A program made the translations under genes and the position numbers. From assembly GCF_014200605.1 (NCBI RefSeq), contig NZ_JACHCE010000001.1, positions 310,001-374,000 of the forward strand: DNA of 64,000 nucleotides, in the 5' to 3' direction. A model generated the notes under the pieces. It was given only the letters and a program-made list of their open reading frames with translations. It was not told the origin of the DNA and did not search any database. Shown in pieces: positions 9,701 through 17,099 of the stretch (positions within the stretch are counted from its first letter, which is position 1; the number at the start of each line of letters is the position of its first letter). Source of the DNA: Pedobacter cryoconitis (GTDB taxonomy: Bacteria > Bacteroidota > Bacteroidia > Sphingobacteriales > Sphingobacteriaceae).

Positions 9701-9861
9701 ATGAATTAATGCGGAGTCTTCTGCATATGTATCTGAACCGGCTATTTGTAAATAACCAGCGGAAACATGAATTGGTTATTTATCATTTTCTGGAAAAATA
9801 TTACAGTTCGCAGCTTGCTATTTCAACTAAACAATACAAAGCAGCTACTGTCCAATACTAA
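6757..9861 (+). CDS. lanB: class I lanthipeptide dehydratase, full length
   Basis: 1034 residues, the size of a complete LanB with both halves. The N-terminal glutamylation domain carries RSCSRCTPYGTLAG (about 70-83), the family's conserved R-S/C-x-P-x-G-x-x-A-G block. The C-terminal elimination (SpaB_C) domain starts near FSEWLYFKIYCG (about residue 748) and includes HFIRYFDESSHIRIRF. Class I LanBs use glutamyl-tRNA to activate Ser/Thr of the precursor and then eliminate glutamate to give Dha/Dhb. It lies between lanC and the exporter gene, with six-base and 25-base gaps, so the order is lanA-lanC-lanB-lanT-hlyD. Confidence 0.95.
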   Translation: MIKSYSSVLLRAPLQSLNAANDFSADQQTLFQEGIYLSSPGFWEELLKREGLSEKEREKLDLSFAKYWLRSCSRCTPYGTLAGVKLIAIQEEKTSLLLASADQHIRRVRLDMNYLTEIIIYLTKIPEIVNQLRFFTNNSLYELPHSFRYAAYSLKDNQREYELTSVEKTSYISAILNQAYQGAEFESLVQLLMTAENISHEDAAEFITELYDSQLILSDLESCVTGDEPLDQLIDKLEKLEHPDELLLKFREIQRLIKNPRAGVEYYKEIELRLKELEFPIQIPANILQTDLFFETKEQVIDQQIIDSITQQADDLYALSNLIENRDLNSFKDRFLAKYEFEEVPLSLALDAELGVGYAGNDQSSTGDNSLIDDLIIKEPGTKQQVKFGYIQQFVLTKHNDYLSNKREYIEITEEELKSFKPLTDSYRFSGSLHLMGSLLKSGGKLDAENFIFELSSLGGTSSGNLLSRFTHGDVQLRDFTQELLKEEEKEFPDHIYAEIIHLPQARIGNVLLRPLLRSYEIPYIGRSGIKSENQIPAEEIMVSIKNNRIVLRSKKHDKYIIPKLTSAHNFSFRSLPVYKFLCDLQTQGQAQPDAWDWGVLSTLNYLPRVVYKNLVLRKARWILKKKELKSLPVKKTDYAAYCQQLRAEFNIPQKITYTESDNKLLIDLDHPFGTELLIHYLKRHDSIQLEEFLFTDQNCIVHDSNGNPHTNELIIPLKRESARSPYLLEKTEAENHVQRKFSPFSEWLYFKIYCGPTIGEKLLKKEIEEFVEEGIRQKLFEKFHFIRYFDESSHIRIRFYNAEPEKQLIVQKKFLEVLQPLLMNRLISKVTLDTYSRELERYEAHLIEEVESIFFNDSLAVMRFTKLLDSPELEEYRFLFALRGIDMLLTDFDYTIAAKRDLLRTLQSGYFMEFGSSPGLQKQLNEKYRQKQKSIFLHMNPAFDELNEIEEAVAIYKKRSEMNLPIKDLILFKMGNVNAPDELMRSLLHMYLNRLFVNNQRKHELVIYHFLEKYYSSQLAISTKQYKAATVQY

Positions 9862-9886
9862 CTAAAAATCAATTACGACGCGATTA

Positions 9887-12064
9887 ATGAGTTTTCCCTT
9901 TTATAAACAATTCGATCTGATGGACTGTGGTCCAACTTGCCTGCGCATGATTGCCAGGCATTATGGACGTAATTTTAAAGTACAGACATTAAGGCAATAC
10001 TGTGAAATTAATAGAGAAGGAGTATCCTTATTAGGTATCTATAATGCGGCAAAAAAGATTGGTTTTGATACTGATGCTGTTAAAACCAGTATCAAAGGAT
10101 TAGAAGAATGTGAACTGCCGGTAATTTTGCACTGGCGGCAGAACCACTTTGTTGTACTTTATAAAATTAAGAACAATAAATTCTATATCGCTGATCCAGG
10201 AACCGGGCATATTAAACTGAATTTAGAGGATTTTTCCCGCAATTGGGTAGAAAATGAAGATTCTGATGAAGGTCTTGCCCTACTTTTATCCCCAACACCT
10301 CAATTCTATGAGAATGCCAATGAGGCCGGGAGTGAGGTCCGCTGGTCATTTCTGTTCAAATATTTCATGGTTTACCGTAAGCTGGTTATCCAGTTGCTTT
10401 TCGGTCTGGCTGCGGGAAGTTTATTACAGTTGATTGCGCCATTTTTAACACAATCGATCGTAGATATCGGAATTAATACCCGCAACCTTAATTTTATCTA
10501 TATTATACTGATCGCACAGGGGGCATTGATTATTGGGCGTATCAGTGTAGATTTTATCAGGTCATGGATATTATTGCATATCAGTATACGTATCAATATA
10601 TCTATTCTCACAGACTTCATTATTAAGCTGATGAAGCTGCCTATGGTCTTTTTTGATACGAAAATGACTGGCGATATCATGCAGCGCATGAATGATCAGA
10701 AGAAAATAGAAACCTTTTTAACCGGAACTGCACTAACTACTTTATTCTCTATTTTTAACCTGTTAATTTTTTCGATAGTCATAGCTTACTATAATAGTAC
10801 TATCTTTTTTGTTTTTCTGATCAGCAGTATGCTGTATATGGGCTGGATAGTTTTGTTCTTAAAACGACGCAAAGAATTAAATTATAAGAGCTTCGAAATT
10901 TCGGCAAAAAACCAGAGCAATGTAGTACAGCTGATTGCTGGTATGCAGGAAATCAAACTGAACAATTGTGAACAGCAGAAAAGATGGGAGTGGGAAGATA
11001 TTCAAGCCAGTTTATTTAATATCAATGTGAAAAACCTTACGCTGAGCCAGTATCAGCAGGGCGGATCAACGTTAATTAATGAAGGAAAGAACTTACTCAT
11101 CGCATTTTTAAGCGCTAAGGCTGTTATTGATGGAGATATGACTTTGGGAGCTATGGTTGCTGTACAATATATTATTGGACAACTTAATGGCCCTATTGAG
11201 CAAATGCTGGGTTTTATACAAGGTTTCCAGGATGCGAGAATCAGTTTAGAACGTTTAAATGAGATTTATCAGATGGAGGATGAAGAACTGCCTGGTAAAG
11301 AATGGAATCAGGATCTCCCGGTTCATAAAGATATTCATATTAATCAGTTATCATTCCGTTATCCGGGTACAGGAAACCTGCCCGTATTGAAGGATATTAA
11401 CCTGCATATTCCACAAGGTAAAACAACGGCAATTGTAGGAATGAGTGGCAGTGGAAAAACGACCATTCTTAAATTACTATTAAGATTTTATAAGCCAGAT
11501 GAAGGTGAAATAAAGATCGGGACAGCATCGTTAAATAATATCAGTTACAAAACATGGCGTAACGAATGCGGCGTGGTCATGCAGGATGGCTTTATATTTT
11601 CTGATTCTATTGAGCATAATATTGCTGTGGGAGAAAGTCCGGCTAATCAGGAAAAGTTGAAGCATGCTATTAAAATAGCTAATATCCAGGATTTTATTGA
11701 TGGTTTACCTCTGGGTTTAAATACTAAAATTGGTGCTGAGGGAAACGGAATAAGTCAGGGACAGCTGCAGAGAATGCTGATAGCGCGCGCTGTTTACAAA
11801 GATCCGGAATATATCTTTTTTGATGAGGCCACCAATTCGCTCGATGCGAATAATGAGTCGGTAATTATGAATAATCTTAAAGAATTTTTCACTGGCCGTA
11901 CGGTAATTATTGTCGCGCATAGATTAAGCACGGTTAAGGATGCTGATAATATCATTGTACTGGATAAAGGAAGTATTATTGAACAGGGCACACATCAGGA
12001 GCTGACGCAATTAAAGGGGGCTTATTATTTATTAGTCAAAAATCAGCTGGAATTAGGCACATAA
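9887..12064 (+). CDS. lanT: peptidase-containing ABC exporter (C39-TMD-NBD)
   Basis: 725 residues. Residues 1-135 form a C39 cysteine peptidase with Gln8, Cys14 (DCGPTC), His87 (NHFVVLYK) and Asp103 (ADPGTG), the set that cleaves after double-glycine leaders. A membrane domain with about six helices spans roughly 160-450. The ATPase domain has Walker A GMSGSGKTT, signature ISQGQLQR (a variant of LSGGQ) and Walker B YIFFDEATNSLD. The protein should remove the leader of the modified lanthipeptide after AYGG and export the core. The ATG at 9887 gives a natural C39 start. Confidence 0.95.
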   Translation: MSFPFYKQFDLMDCGPTCLRMIARHYGRNFKVQTLRQYCEINREGVSLLGIYNAAKKIGFDTDAVKTSIKGLEECELPVILHWRQNHFVVLYKIKNNKFYIADPGTGHIKLNLEDFSRNWVENEDSDEGLALLLSPTPQFYENANEAGSEVRWSFLFKYFMVYRKLVIQLLFGLAAGSLLQLIAPFLTQSIVDIGINTRNLNFIYIILIAQGALIIGRISVDFIRSWILLHISIRINISILTDFIIKLMKLPMVFFDTKMTGDIMQRMNDQKKIETFLTGTALTTLFSIFNLLIFSIVIAYYNSTIFFVFLISSMLYMGWIVLFLKRRKELNYKSFEISAKNQSNVVQLIAGMQEIKLNNCEQQKRWEWEDIQASLFNINVKNLTLSQYQQGGSTLINEGKNLLIAFLSAKAVIDGDMTLGAMVAVQYIIGQLNGPIEQMLGFIQGFQDARISLERLNEIYQMEDEELPGKEWNQDLPVHKDIHINQLSFRYPGTGNLPVLKDINLHIPQGKTTAIVGMSGSGKTTILKLLLRFYKPDEGEIKIGTASLNNISYKTWRNECGVVMQDGFIFSDSIEHNIAVGESPANQEKLKHAIKIANIQDFIDGLPLGLNTKIGAEGNGISQGQLQRMLIARAVYKDPEYIFFDEATNSLDANNESVIMNNLKEFFTGRTVIIVAHRLSTVKDADNIIVLDKGSIIEQGTHQELTQLKGAYYLLVKNQLELGT

Positions 12065-12077
12065 TTATCATTCGGAA

Positions 12078-12587
12078 ATGGCATCTATAAAAAAGGAAAA
12101 TGAGCAGGATGTAATTCATAGCCCTGCAATACAGCATATTATAACCAGTGTTCCTTCCTGGGTACTTCGCTGGGGTATATTCATATTTTTTGTGTTGTTA
12201 TTTTTAATCATTGGATTATCAGCATTTATAAGATATCCGGATATGGTTAAAACAACAATGAAGATAGACTCACAGACGGACAAAATATTTTATGGGGAGA
12301 TGTCAGTTCCGGAAAGTAAGCTGGCTAAGGTTAAGGAGGGGCAGAAGGTGCTGATTAAATTCAGAAGATATCCATTTGAGACCTATGGAATGGTTACAGG
12401 CAGGATTAAATCCATTGATCAGATCCCTCAGGATGATAGTACCTTTATTTCCCGGGTTGACTTTAGTACTGATTTACCAGGCCGTATTCAATTGAAAAAA
12501 GGGATGATGGCCGATGCAGAAATCATTATTCAGGACGTCAGTGTCATGCAGCGGTTTAGCCGGAGTATTTTTAAGACAGCTCAATAA
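12078..12587 (+). CDS. very short HlyD-family membrane fusion protein
   Basis: 169 residues, against roughly 400 or more for normal HlyD adaptors. It keeps the cytoplasmic start, one membrane helix (WGIFIFFVLLFLIIGLSAFI) and the IRYPDMV motif that follows it in Bacteroidota HlyDs. It then goes almost directly to the C-terminal beta-barrel (VPESKLAKVKEGQKVLIKF... GMMADAEIII). The lipoyl and long coiled-coil hairpin domains that reach an outer-membrane channel are missing. No stop or frameshift remnant is visible, so it is an in-frame internal deletion or a dedicated mini-adaptor. It begins 13 bases after lanT and should partner it. Confidence 0.8.
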   Translation: MASIKKENEQDVIHSPAIQHIITSVPSWVLRWGIFIFFVLLFLIIGLSAFIRYPDMVKTTMKIDSQTDKIFYGEMSVPESKLAKVKEGQKVLIKFRRYPFETYGMVTGRIKSIDQIPQDDSTFISRVDFSTDLPGRIQLKKGMMADAEIIIQDVSVMQRFSRSIFKTAQ

Positions 12588-12611
12588 TATTCATCAGCGT
12601 TAATTTAGATC

Positions 12612-12655
12612 ATGCGCCTTTTAAACAAAGTGAAATGCGTCTTTTGAACAAAGTG
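12612..12655. promoter_or_regulatory. 21-bp direct repeat upstream of an SDR/AraC pair
   Basis: Two copies of ATGCGYCTTTTRAACAAAGTG occur at 12612-12632 and 12635-12655, with 19 of 21 bases identical and a 23-bp period, about two helical turns. AraC-type regulators commonly bind such direct repeats, and one is encoded two genes downstream. A TAACTTTG element (12674-12681) matches the TAnnTTTG -7 box but would start transcription almost at the ATG. Confidence 0.5.
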
Positions 12656-12685
12656 TAATTGTATTTGCCCAGGTAACTTTGGATT

Positions 12686-13714
12686 ATGAAATCAAACAAT
12701 TTTTCAGAAACTCATCTGCCGGTTATTCAATGTCCTGTCGACACTGAATTTAATGCGGCCTCTACTGCCGAAGAAGTAATCAGTGGTATTGACCTCTCCG
12801 GAAAAACTGCTATAGTTACAGGCGGTTATTCGGGGATTGGTCTGGAAACCGTTCGTGTACTTAGTGCTGCGGGTGCAAGGATTATTGTCCCTGCCCGTGA
12901 TTATGCTAAAGCCTCTAAAGCATTGAAAAATATTAAAAATGTAGAAATCGAAGAAATGGAACTGATGAATCCGGTTTCGGTTGATGCATTTGCCAATAAA
13001 TTTCTTGCATCCGGCAGGCCATTACATATCCTGGTTAATAGTGCAGGAATCATGGCAGTACCACTTCAGTTTGATGCAAAGGGTTATGAATCACAATTCT
13101 CTACCAACCATCTTGGACATTTTCAACTGACTTTAAGCTTATGGCCTGCTTTAATGAAGGCAAATGGTGCAAGAGTAGTTTCGGTATCCTCCAGAGGGCA
13201 CCGTTATTCTCCGGTGGTATTCGAAGATCTTAATTTTGAGAACCGTGAATATATTCCCTTATCGGCTTACGGGCAATCAAAAACTGCCAATATCCTGTTT
13301 GCACTTGAACTGGATAAAAGAGGAAAAGGGAATGGGATACATGCTTTTTCTGTACATCCCGGAACCATTGTCAATACGAATCTTGGCCGTTATCTGGGTA
13401 AGGACGATCTTTTTAAAGCTGGAATTGTAGACGAACAGGGTAATCCGGTCCTTGATCCACTGAGACAGATGAAAACTGTTGAACAAGGGGCTTCAACCAG
13501 TATCTGGTGTGCTACCAGTCCAATATTAGAGGGAATAGGAGGTGTTTATTGTGAAAATAATAATATTGCATCAATTGTTACCAATCTGGTACCGGACCCT
13601 TTAAGCGGGGCAGATGCTAAAGGGAATTTTGGTGTAATGCCGCATGCAGTTGATCCTGAAATAGCCCTGCAACTCTGGAAGCTGAGTGAAAAGATTACTG
13701 GTGTTTCCATATAA
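12686..13714 (+). CDS. short-chain dehydrogenase/reductase
   Basis: 342 residues. After about 36 extra N-terminal residues the Rossmann fold begins with the nucleotide motif TGGYSGIG. The NSAG element and the catalytic YGQSK (Tyr-x-x-x-Lys) are present, as in classical SDRs of the retinol-dehydrogenase/WWOX-like type. The substrate is unknown. It is followed 24 bases later by an AraC-type regulator, and a direct repeat just upstream may be that regulator's site. Confidence 0.9.
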   Translation: MKSNNFSETHLPVIQCPVDTEFNAASTAEEVISGIDLSGKTAIVTGGYSGIGLETVRVLSAAGARIIVPARDYAKASKALKNIKNVEIEEMELMNPVSVDAFANKFLASGRPLHILVNSAGIMAVPLQFDAKGYESQFSTNHLGHFQLTLSLWPALMKANGARVVSVSSRGHRYSPVVFEDLNFENREYIPLSAYGQSKTANILFALELDKRGKGNGIHAFSVHPGTIVNTNLGRYLGKDDLFKAGIVDEQGNPVLDPLRQMKTVEQGASTSIWCATSPILEGIGGVYCENNNIASIVTNLVPDPLSGADAKGNFGVMPHAVDPEIALQLWKLSEKITGVSI

Positions 13715-13738
13715 AGAGTTTCTGACGTAACTTTAAAG

Positions 13739-14542
13739 ATGGAGATAACAAATCTGGATTCCAGGGCAGATTTCTTTTTTAGCTGTATAGAAAAGAAGTA
13801 CTATAGCAAGAAAATGATGATCAATTGTCATGTGCTCATCAAAATTGTATCAGGAGGGACCAGGATTGTTCATTCAGACAAAGCTCATGTTTTTGGTGCA
13901 GGAGATACCATGCTGATTTCCAGGAATCAATTGGCAAAGGTGACTAAATATCCTGTGGATGGAGAGCCATATAGAGCCATTTCTGTTTTCTTCAGGCCCG
14001 GATTTCTTCAAAAATACTATGTTTCCCATCAATTAAACTACAGCAAAGAAGAGATACCTAAAATCAAAATATTTGATCAGCACCCTTTGCTGGACAGTTT
14101 ATTTAATTCTTTACTGCCTTATTTCACTTTAAAAGGTGAATTGCCGGCAGAGATTGCTGATGGTAAAGTATACGAGGCGATTTCTATTCTGCGTACCCTT
14201 GACCGGGGTGTGGATCATATTCTTGGGCATTTTGAAGAACCGGGTAAAATTGATCTTGCAGATTTTATGAGTAAGAATTACATGTTTAATATGCCATTAG
14301 AAAAGTTTGGATACCTAACCGGCAGAAGCCTTACCACATTCAAAAAGGATTTTAAAAAGGCATTTAATACTACTCCGCAAAAATGGCTGACTAAAAAGAG
14401 ACTGGAGCTTGCCCACTACCAGATATTTGAAGAGAAAAAGAAGCCGTCTGATGTTTATTTTGAAGCAGGCTTTGAAAATTTATCACATTTTTCATTTGCC
14501 TTTAAGAAGCAGTTCGGCTATAATCCTACCGCTTCTTCCTGA
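13739..14542 (+). CDS. AraC-family transcriptional regulator
   Basis: 267 residues: an N-terminal cupin-like sensing half (KIVSGGTRIVHSDKAHVFGAGDTMLISRNQ) and a C-terminal double helix-turn-helix (about 175-265) with the usual NLSHFSFAFKKQFGYNP ending. It probably controls the upstream SDR gene: the two are adjacent in one direction and a 23-bp-period direct repeat precedes the SDR. No effector can be predicted. Confidence 0.9.
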   Translation: MEITNLDSRADFFFSCIEKKYYSKKMMINCHVLIKIVSGGTRIVHSDKAHVFGAGDTMLISRNQLAKVTKYPVDGEPYRAISVFFRPGFLQKYYVSHQLNYSKEEIPKIKIFDQHPLLDSLFNSLLPYFTLKGELPAEIADGKVYEAISILRTLDRGVDHILGHFEEPGKIDLADFMSKNYMFNMPLEKFGYLTGRSLTTFKKDFKKAFNTTPQKWLTKKRLELAHYQIFEEKKKPSDVYFEAGFENLSHFSFAFKKQFGYNPTASS

Positions 14543-14547
14543 TTATA

Positions 14548-14579
14548 ATAGCTACAGCCAGGTTACCGGCTGTAGCTAT
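14548..14579. terminator. bidirectional terminator hairpin
   Basis: Perfect 12-bp stem ATAGCTACAGCC / GGCTGTAGCTAT with an 8-base loop, located between the converging AraC and phosphatase genes. Confidence 0.75.
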
Positions 14580-14585
14580 GAGAGG

Positions 14586-15398
14586 TTATTTTGTGTATTT
14601 TTCACGTAAGCTCGTGATATCAGAATCACTCAGTCCCATTTCTGTTTCCAGAAAAGAGTCCATACTACCATATTCAGAAAGAACAGCCTGATAAGTAGCC
14701 ATCAGGTATTCTTTTTTTACACCCGCTAAATCTTTTGCGACCTGTTCTTTAATACCCATTTTTACCATACCTTTTACCATTTTTTCATTCTCTTCTTTAC
14801 GGAATTCATTACTCAGTAAATAGTCATCCAGAATAGTTTCTTCAGGTACACCTAATGCATAAAGTAATAAGGCAGCGCCAATCCCGGTTCTGTCTTTCCC
14901 GGCTGTGCAATGGAAAAGCAGTGCAGAAGAATCAGACTGTTTTAAAAGCGCCTGAAAAAATGGTTTATACTTTGCCTTTAAATGACTGGTCTGTCCATAA
15001 AAAGATTCCATCAGCGAATCTGCCGAATTGAGTTTACCCAGTTGGGCCATCCAGTTACCCAGGTTTTCACTTCCGGCCGGCAATTGCAGGTATTCCGCTC
15101 CCTGAGGTAAACGATCTTTAGCTTTTGCAACTTCATCATTTCCTCTGAAATCAACGATGAAATTAATATGTCTCTGGTTTAAAAGTACAAGATCAGCATC
15201 AGTTAATTTGCTGATTTCTCCTGAGCGATAAATCTTACCCCATTTTACCTGTTTACCTTGTTTGGTTGTATAACCGCCAAGATCCCTGAAATTGGTTGCA
15301 CCTTTTACGGCAACGGCCCTAGTACTGTCAGTTACAGATGCATTTGCCATCTGGATGCTAAAAGCAAGACCCAAAAATAGAATGATGTTTTTTCTCAT
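14586..15398 (-). CDS. secreted tyrosine/serine protein phosphatase
   Basis: 270 residues with a signal peptide (MRKNIILFLGLAFSIQMANA). The family signatures of Y_phosphatase3-type enzymes are present: NFRDLGGY near residue 36, FRSGE-like YRSGE at 58 and the P-loop HCTAGKDRTG at 163-172 with Cys164 nucleophile and Arg170. It should act in the periplasm. It follows the SusCD genes on the same strand but is separated from susD by a 34-bp palindrome, so it may be transcribed only partly with them. Confidence 0.92.
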   Translation of the reverse strand: MRKNIILFLGLAFSIQMANASVTDSTRAVAVKGATNFRDLGGYTTKQGKQVKWGKIYRSGEISKLTDADLVLLNQRHINFIVDFRGNDEVAKAKDRLPQGAEYLQLPAGSENLGNWMAQLGKLNSADSLMESFYGQTSHLKAKYKPFFQALLKQSDSSALLFHCTAGKDRTGIGAALLLYALGVPEETILDDYLLSNEFRKEENEKMVKGMVKMGIKEQVAKDLAGVKKEYLMATYQAVLSEYGSMDSFLETEMGLSDSDITSLREKYTK

Positions 15399-15418
15399 TG
15401 TTCGTATACTAATTTATA

Positions 15419-15452
15419 ACAGGTATAATGGAGATATCTCCATTATACCTGT
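15419..15452. terminator. perfect 34-bp palindrome between susD and phosphatase
   Basis: The sequence reads ACAGGTATAATGGAGAT and then its exact reverse complement with no spacer, so the RNA can form a stem of about 15 bp with a 4-base loop. It lies 11 bases after the susD stop. A terminator or an RNA-stability hairpin are both possible. Confidence 0.65.
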
Positions 15453-15463
15453 ATTTTGATAGT

Positions 15464-17080
15464 TTATTTATTCAACCAGGTATCTTTGGTTATATCATCA
15501 TTTCCTCCATATTGTGACTGAATTGATGCCTGATAATTTGCACTGTTATAAGTGATCTCATTTTGAGGATACATCCATCTGCGGGAAAGTTTATTGTTTG
15601 GAGTTCCAATACCAACACCGCCTTCAGCAAATGCAGGATAGCCTGTTCTCAGCCAGTTGTAAAATGGTTCATAACCTGAGTTACAAAACATCGATACATA
15701 TTTTTGAGTCAGGATCTGTTTTAAACCATCTGCACTGTTTCCTTTGTAAGCTACGTTTTGATTCGCCAGGAATCTTGGAATGTCAATTACAGTTGTTGCA
15801 ATTGTAGCACCCAGTCTGTCACTTACAGGGAAAACCTGTCCGTTAGTTAAACCATAAACGCCAAGTGATGCATTTATACCTTTGTCGTACCAGCTTTTTG
15901 CATCTCCGCCTAACCAGCCGCGATTGATCGCTTCAGCAATATTGAAACACATTTCCGGATAACCTAATAGGATATAAGGTTCAGCTGTAGAACCATCCTG
16001 TGAAGAAAAATAACGTTTGAAGTTGATATAAGAATAAGCTCCTTTATCTGCGGAAGTGCTACCTAAAACGTCTGTTCCTGCAAAAAGTACTGCCTGGTCT
16101 GTATTGGTACTTGCACCTGCATAAGCACTAAAATCGCCCACATTTTTACCAGCAGTCTTGTATTGGGCCGGCGCTGGTGTTGCAAATACAAATGTACGCG
16201 GATCTTCACTGGAGGTTGTAATATCTAATAGTGTTTTAGAGATGTTGACTCCATAACTATAAGATTTACTGGTGAAAACAGGGTAAGGATTAAAAGAAGC
16301 ATTATACTTATAAAGCATATTATCATTAATAGCCTCCATTACAGGGTACTTTGCAGCATTGCCGATAATTGCTGCAAATTGCGCTTTTACATTTAAATCG
16401 GCATTATCATCAGCACGTTTACTTAAACTGATCAATACTCTCAGTTTATAAGTGTTGATTACTTTTTGCCACTGTATATAAGTTAAACCAAAGACATCAC
16501 CTTGTGCATCAAAAACTAAATTTTTGTTTGCTGGTGTGATTGCTAGAAGATTAGCCATCACTGTGTTTGCATCTTCCAGCAAAGCTAAGGAGCTTCTGTA
16601 AACTTCTTTTTGTGAATCAAATTTGGGCGTTAAAATAGTAGTGTTTACCGCTTCACTCATTGGGATATCCCCAACCCGCTGACTTAACCAGATTGCTGAA
16701 TATGCTTTAAAGAATTTAGACAATGCGAAATAGGCATTTGTTGTATTTCCTAATTTAGCCGCTTGTTCTTCTAACTTAACTGCATAGCGGAATGTCTCAT
16801 ACTGCTGATCGGAGTTACTCCAGTTATAAAAATTACTGCCCCAGTAATAAGAGTAATTACTCACATAATATTGGTTGGTACGATGCGCCTGTGCAAACGG
16901 CTGTTCCTCTGCCTTGATTAAGTTTGAAGTGATCCGGTTTAATAATAATGATGGAGGTACTAATGTTCCATCTCCCGCTGCATTAGGATTGTTTAGTAAA
17001 TCGCCTTTTTGACAACTGGTTATTGCTGTTGCCAGAAAAGCAAGCAGGCTTAAAGTGTATATTTTATTGATGAATTTCAT
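15464..17080 (-). CDS. SusD/RagB-family nutrient-binding lipoprotein
   Basis: 538 residues, with lipoprotein signal ending AITSCQKGDLL (Cys23). The N-terminal TPR-like helices and a C-terminal region containing EPFYNWLRTGYP and NNKLSRRWMYPQNE are typical of the SusD-like_2 branch, which often captures peptides or non-starch ligands. It is exported to the outer surface, where it forms the lid of the SusC channel encoded directly upstream. The partner gene ends 19 bases before it. Confidence 0.93.
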   Translation of the reverse strand: MKFINKIYTLSLLAFLATAITSCQKGDLLNNPNAAGDGTLVPPSLLLNRITSNLIKAEEQPFAQAHRTNQYYVSNYSYYWGSNFYNWSNSDQQYETFRYAVKLEEQAAKLGNTTNAYFALSKFFKAYSAIWLSQRVGDIPMSEAVNTTILTPKFDSQKEVYRSSLALLEDANTVMANLLAITPANKNLVFDAQGDVFGLTYIQWQKVINTYKLRVLISLSKRADDNADLNVKAQFAAIIGNAAKYPVMEAINDNMLYKYNASFNPYPVFTSKSYSYGVNISKTLLDITTSSEDPRTFVFATPAPAQYKTAGKNVGDFSAYAGASTNTDQAVLFAGTDVLGSTSADKGAYSYINFKRYFSSQDGSTAEPYILLGYPEMCFNIAEAINRGWLGGDAKSWYDKGINASLGVYGLTNGQVFPVSDRLGATIATTVIDIPRFLANQNVAYKGNSADGLKQILTQKYVSMFCNSGYEPFYNWLRTGYPAFAEGGVGIGTPNNKLSRRWMYPQNEITYNSANYQASIQSQYGGNDDITKDTWLNK

Positions 17081-17099
17081 GAGCTGCTATTTATTAGAA

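Noticed and set aside
9887..12064. Variant ABC signature ISQGQLQR taken as a sign of a dead exporter
   Set aside because: Walker A, Walker B and the C39 catalytic residues are intact, and SQGQ variants occur in working peptidase-containing exporters.
15419..15452. 34-bp palindrome as a recombinase or attachment site
   Set aside because: It follows the susD stop by 11 bases as terminators or RNA-stability hairpins do; no recombinase gene is near.
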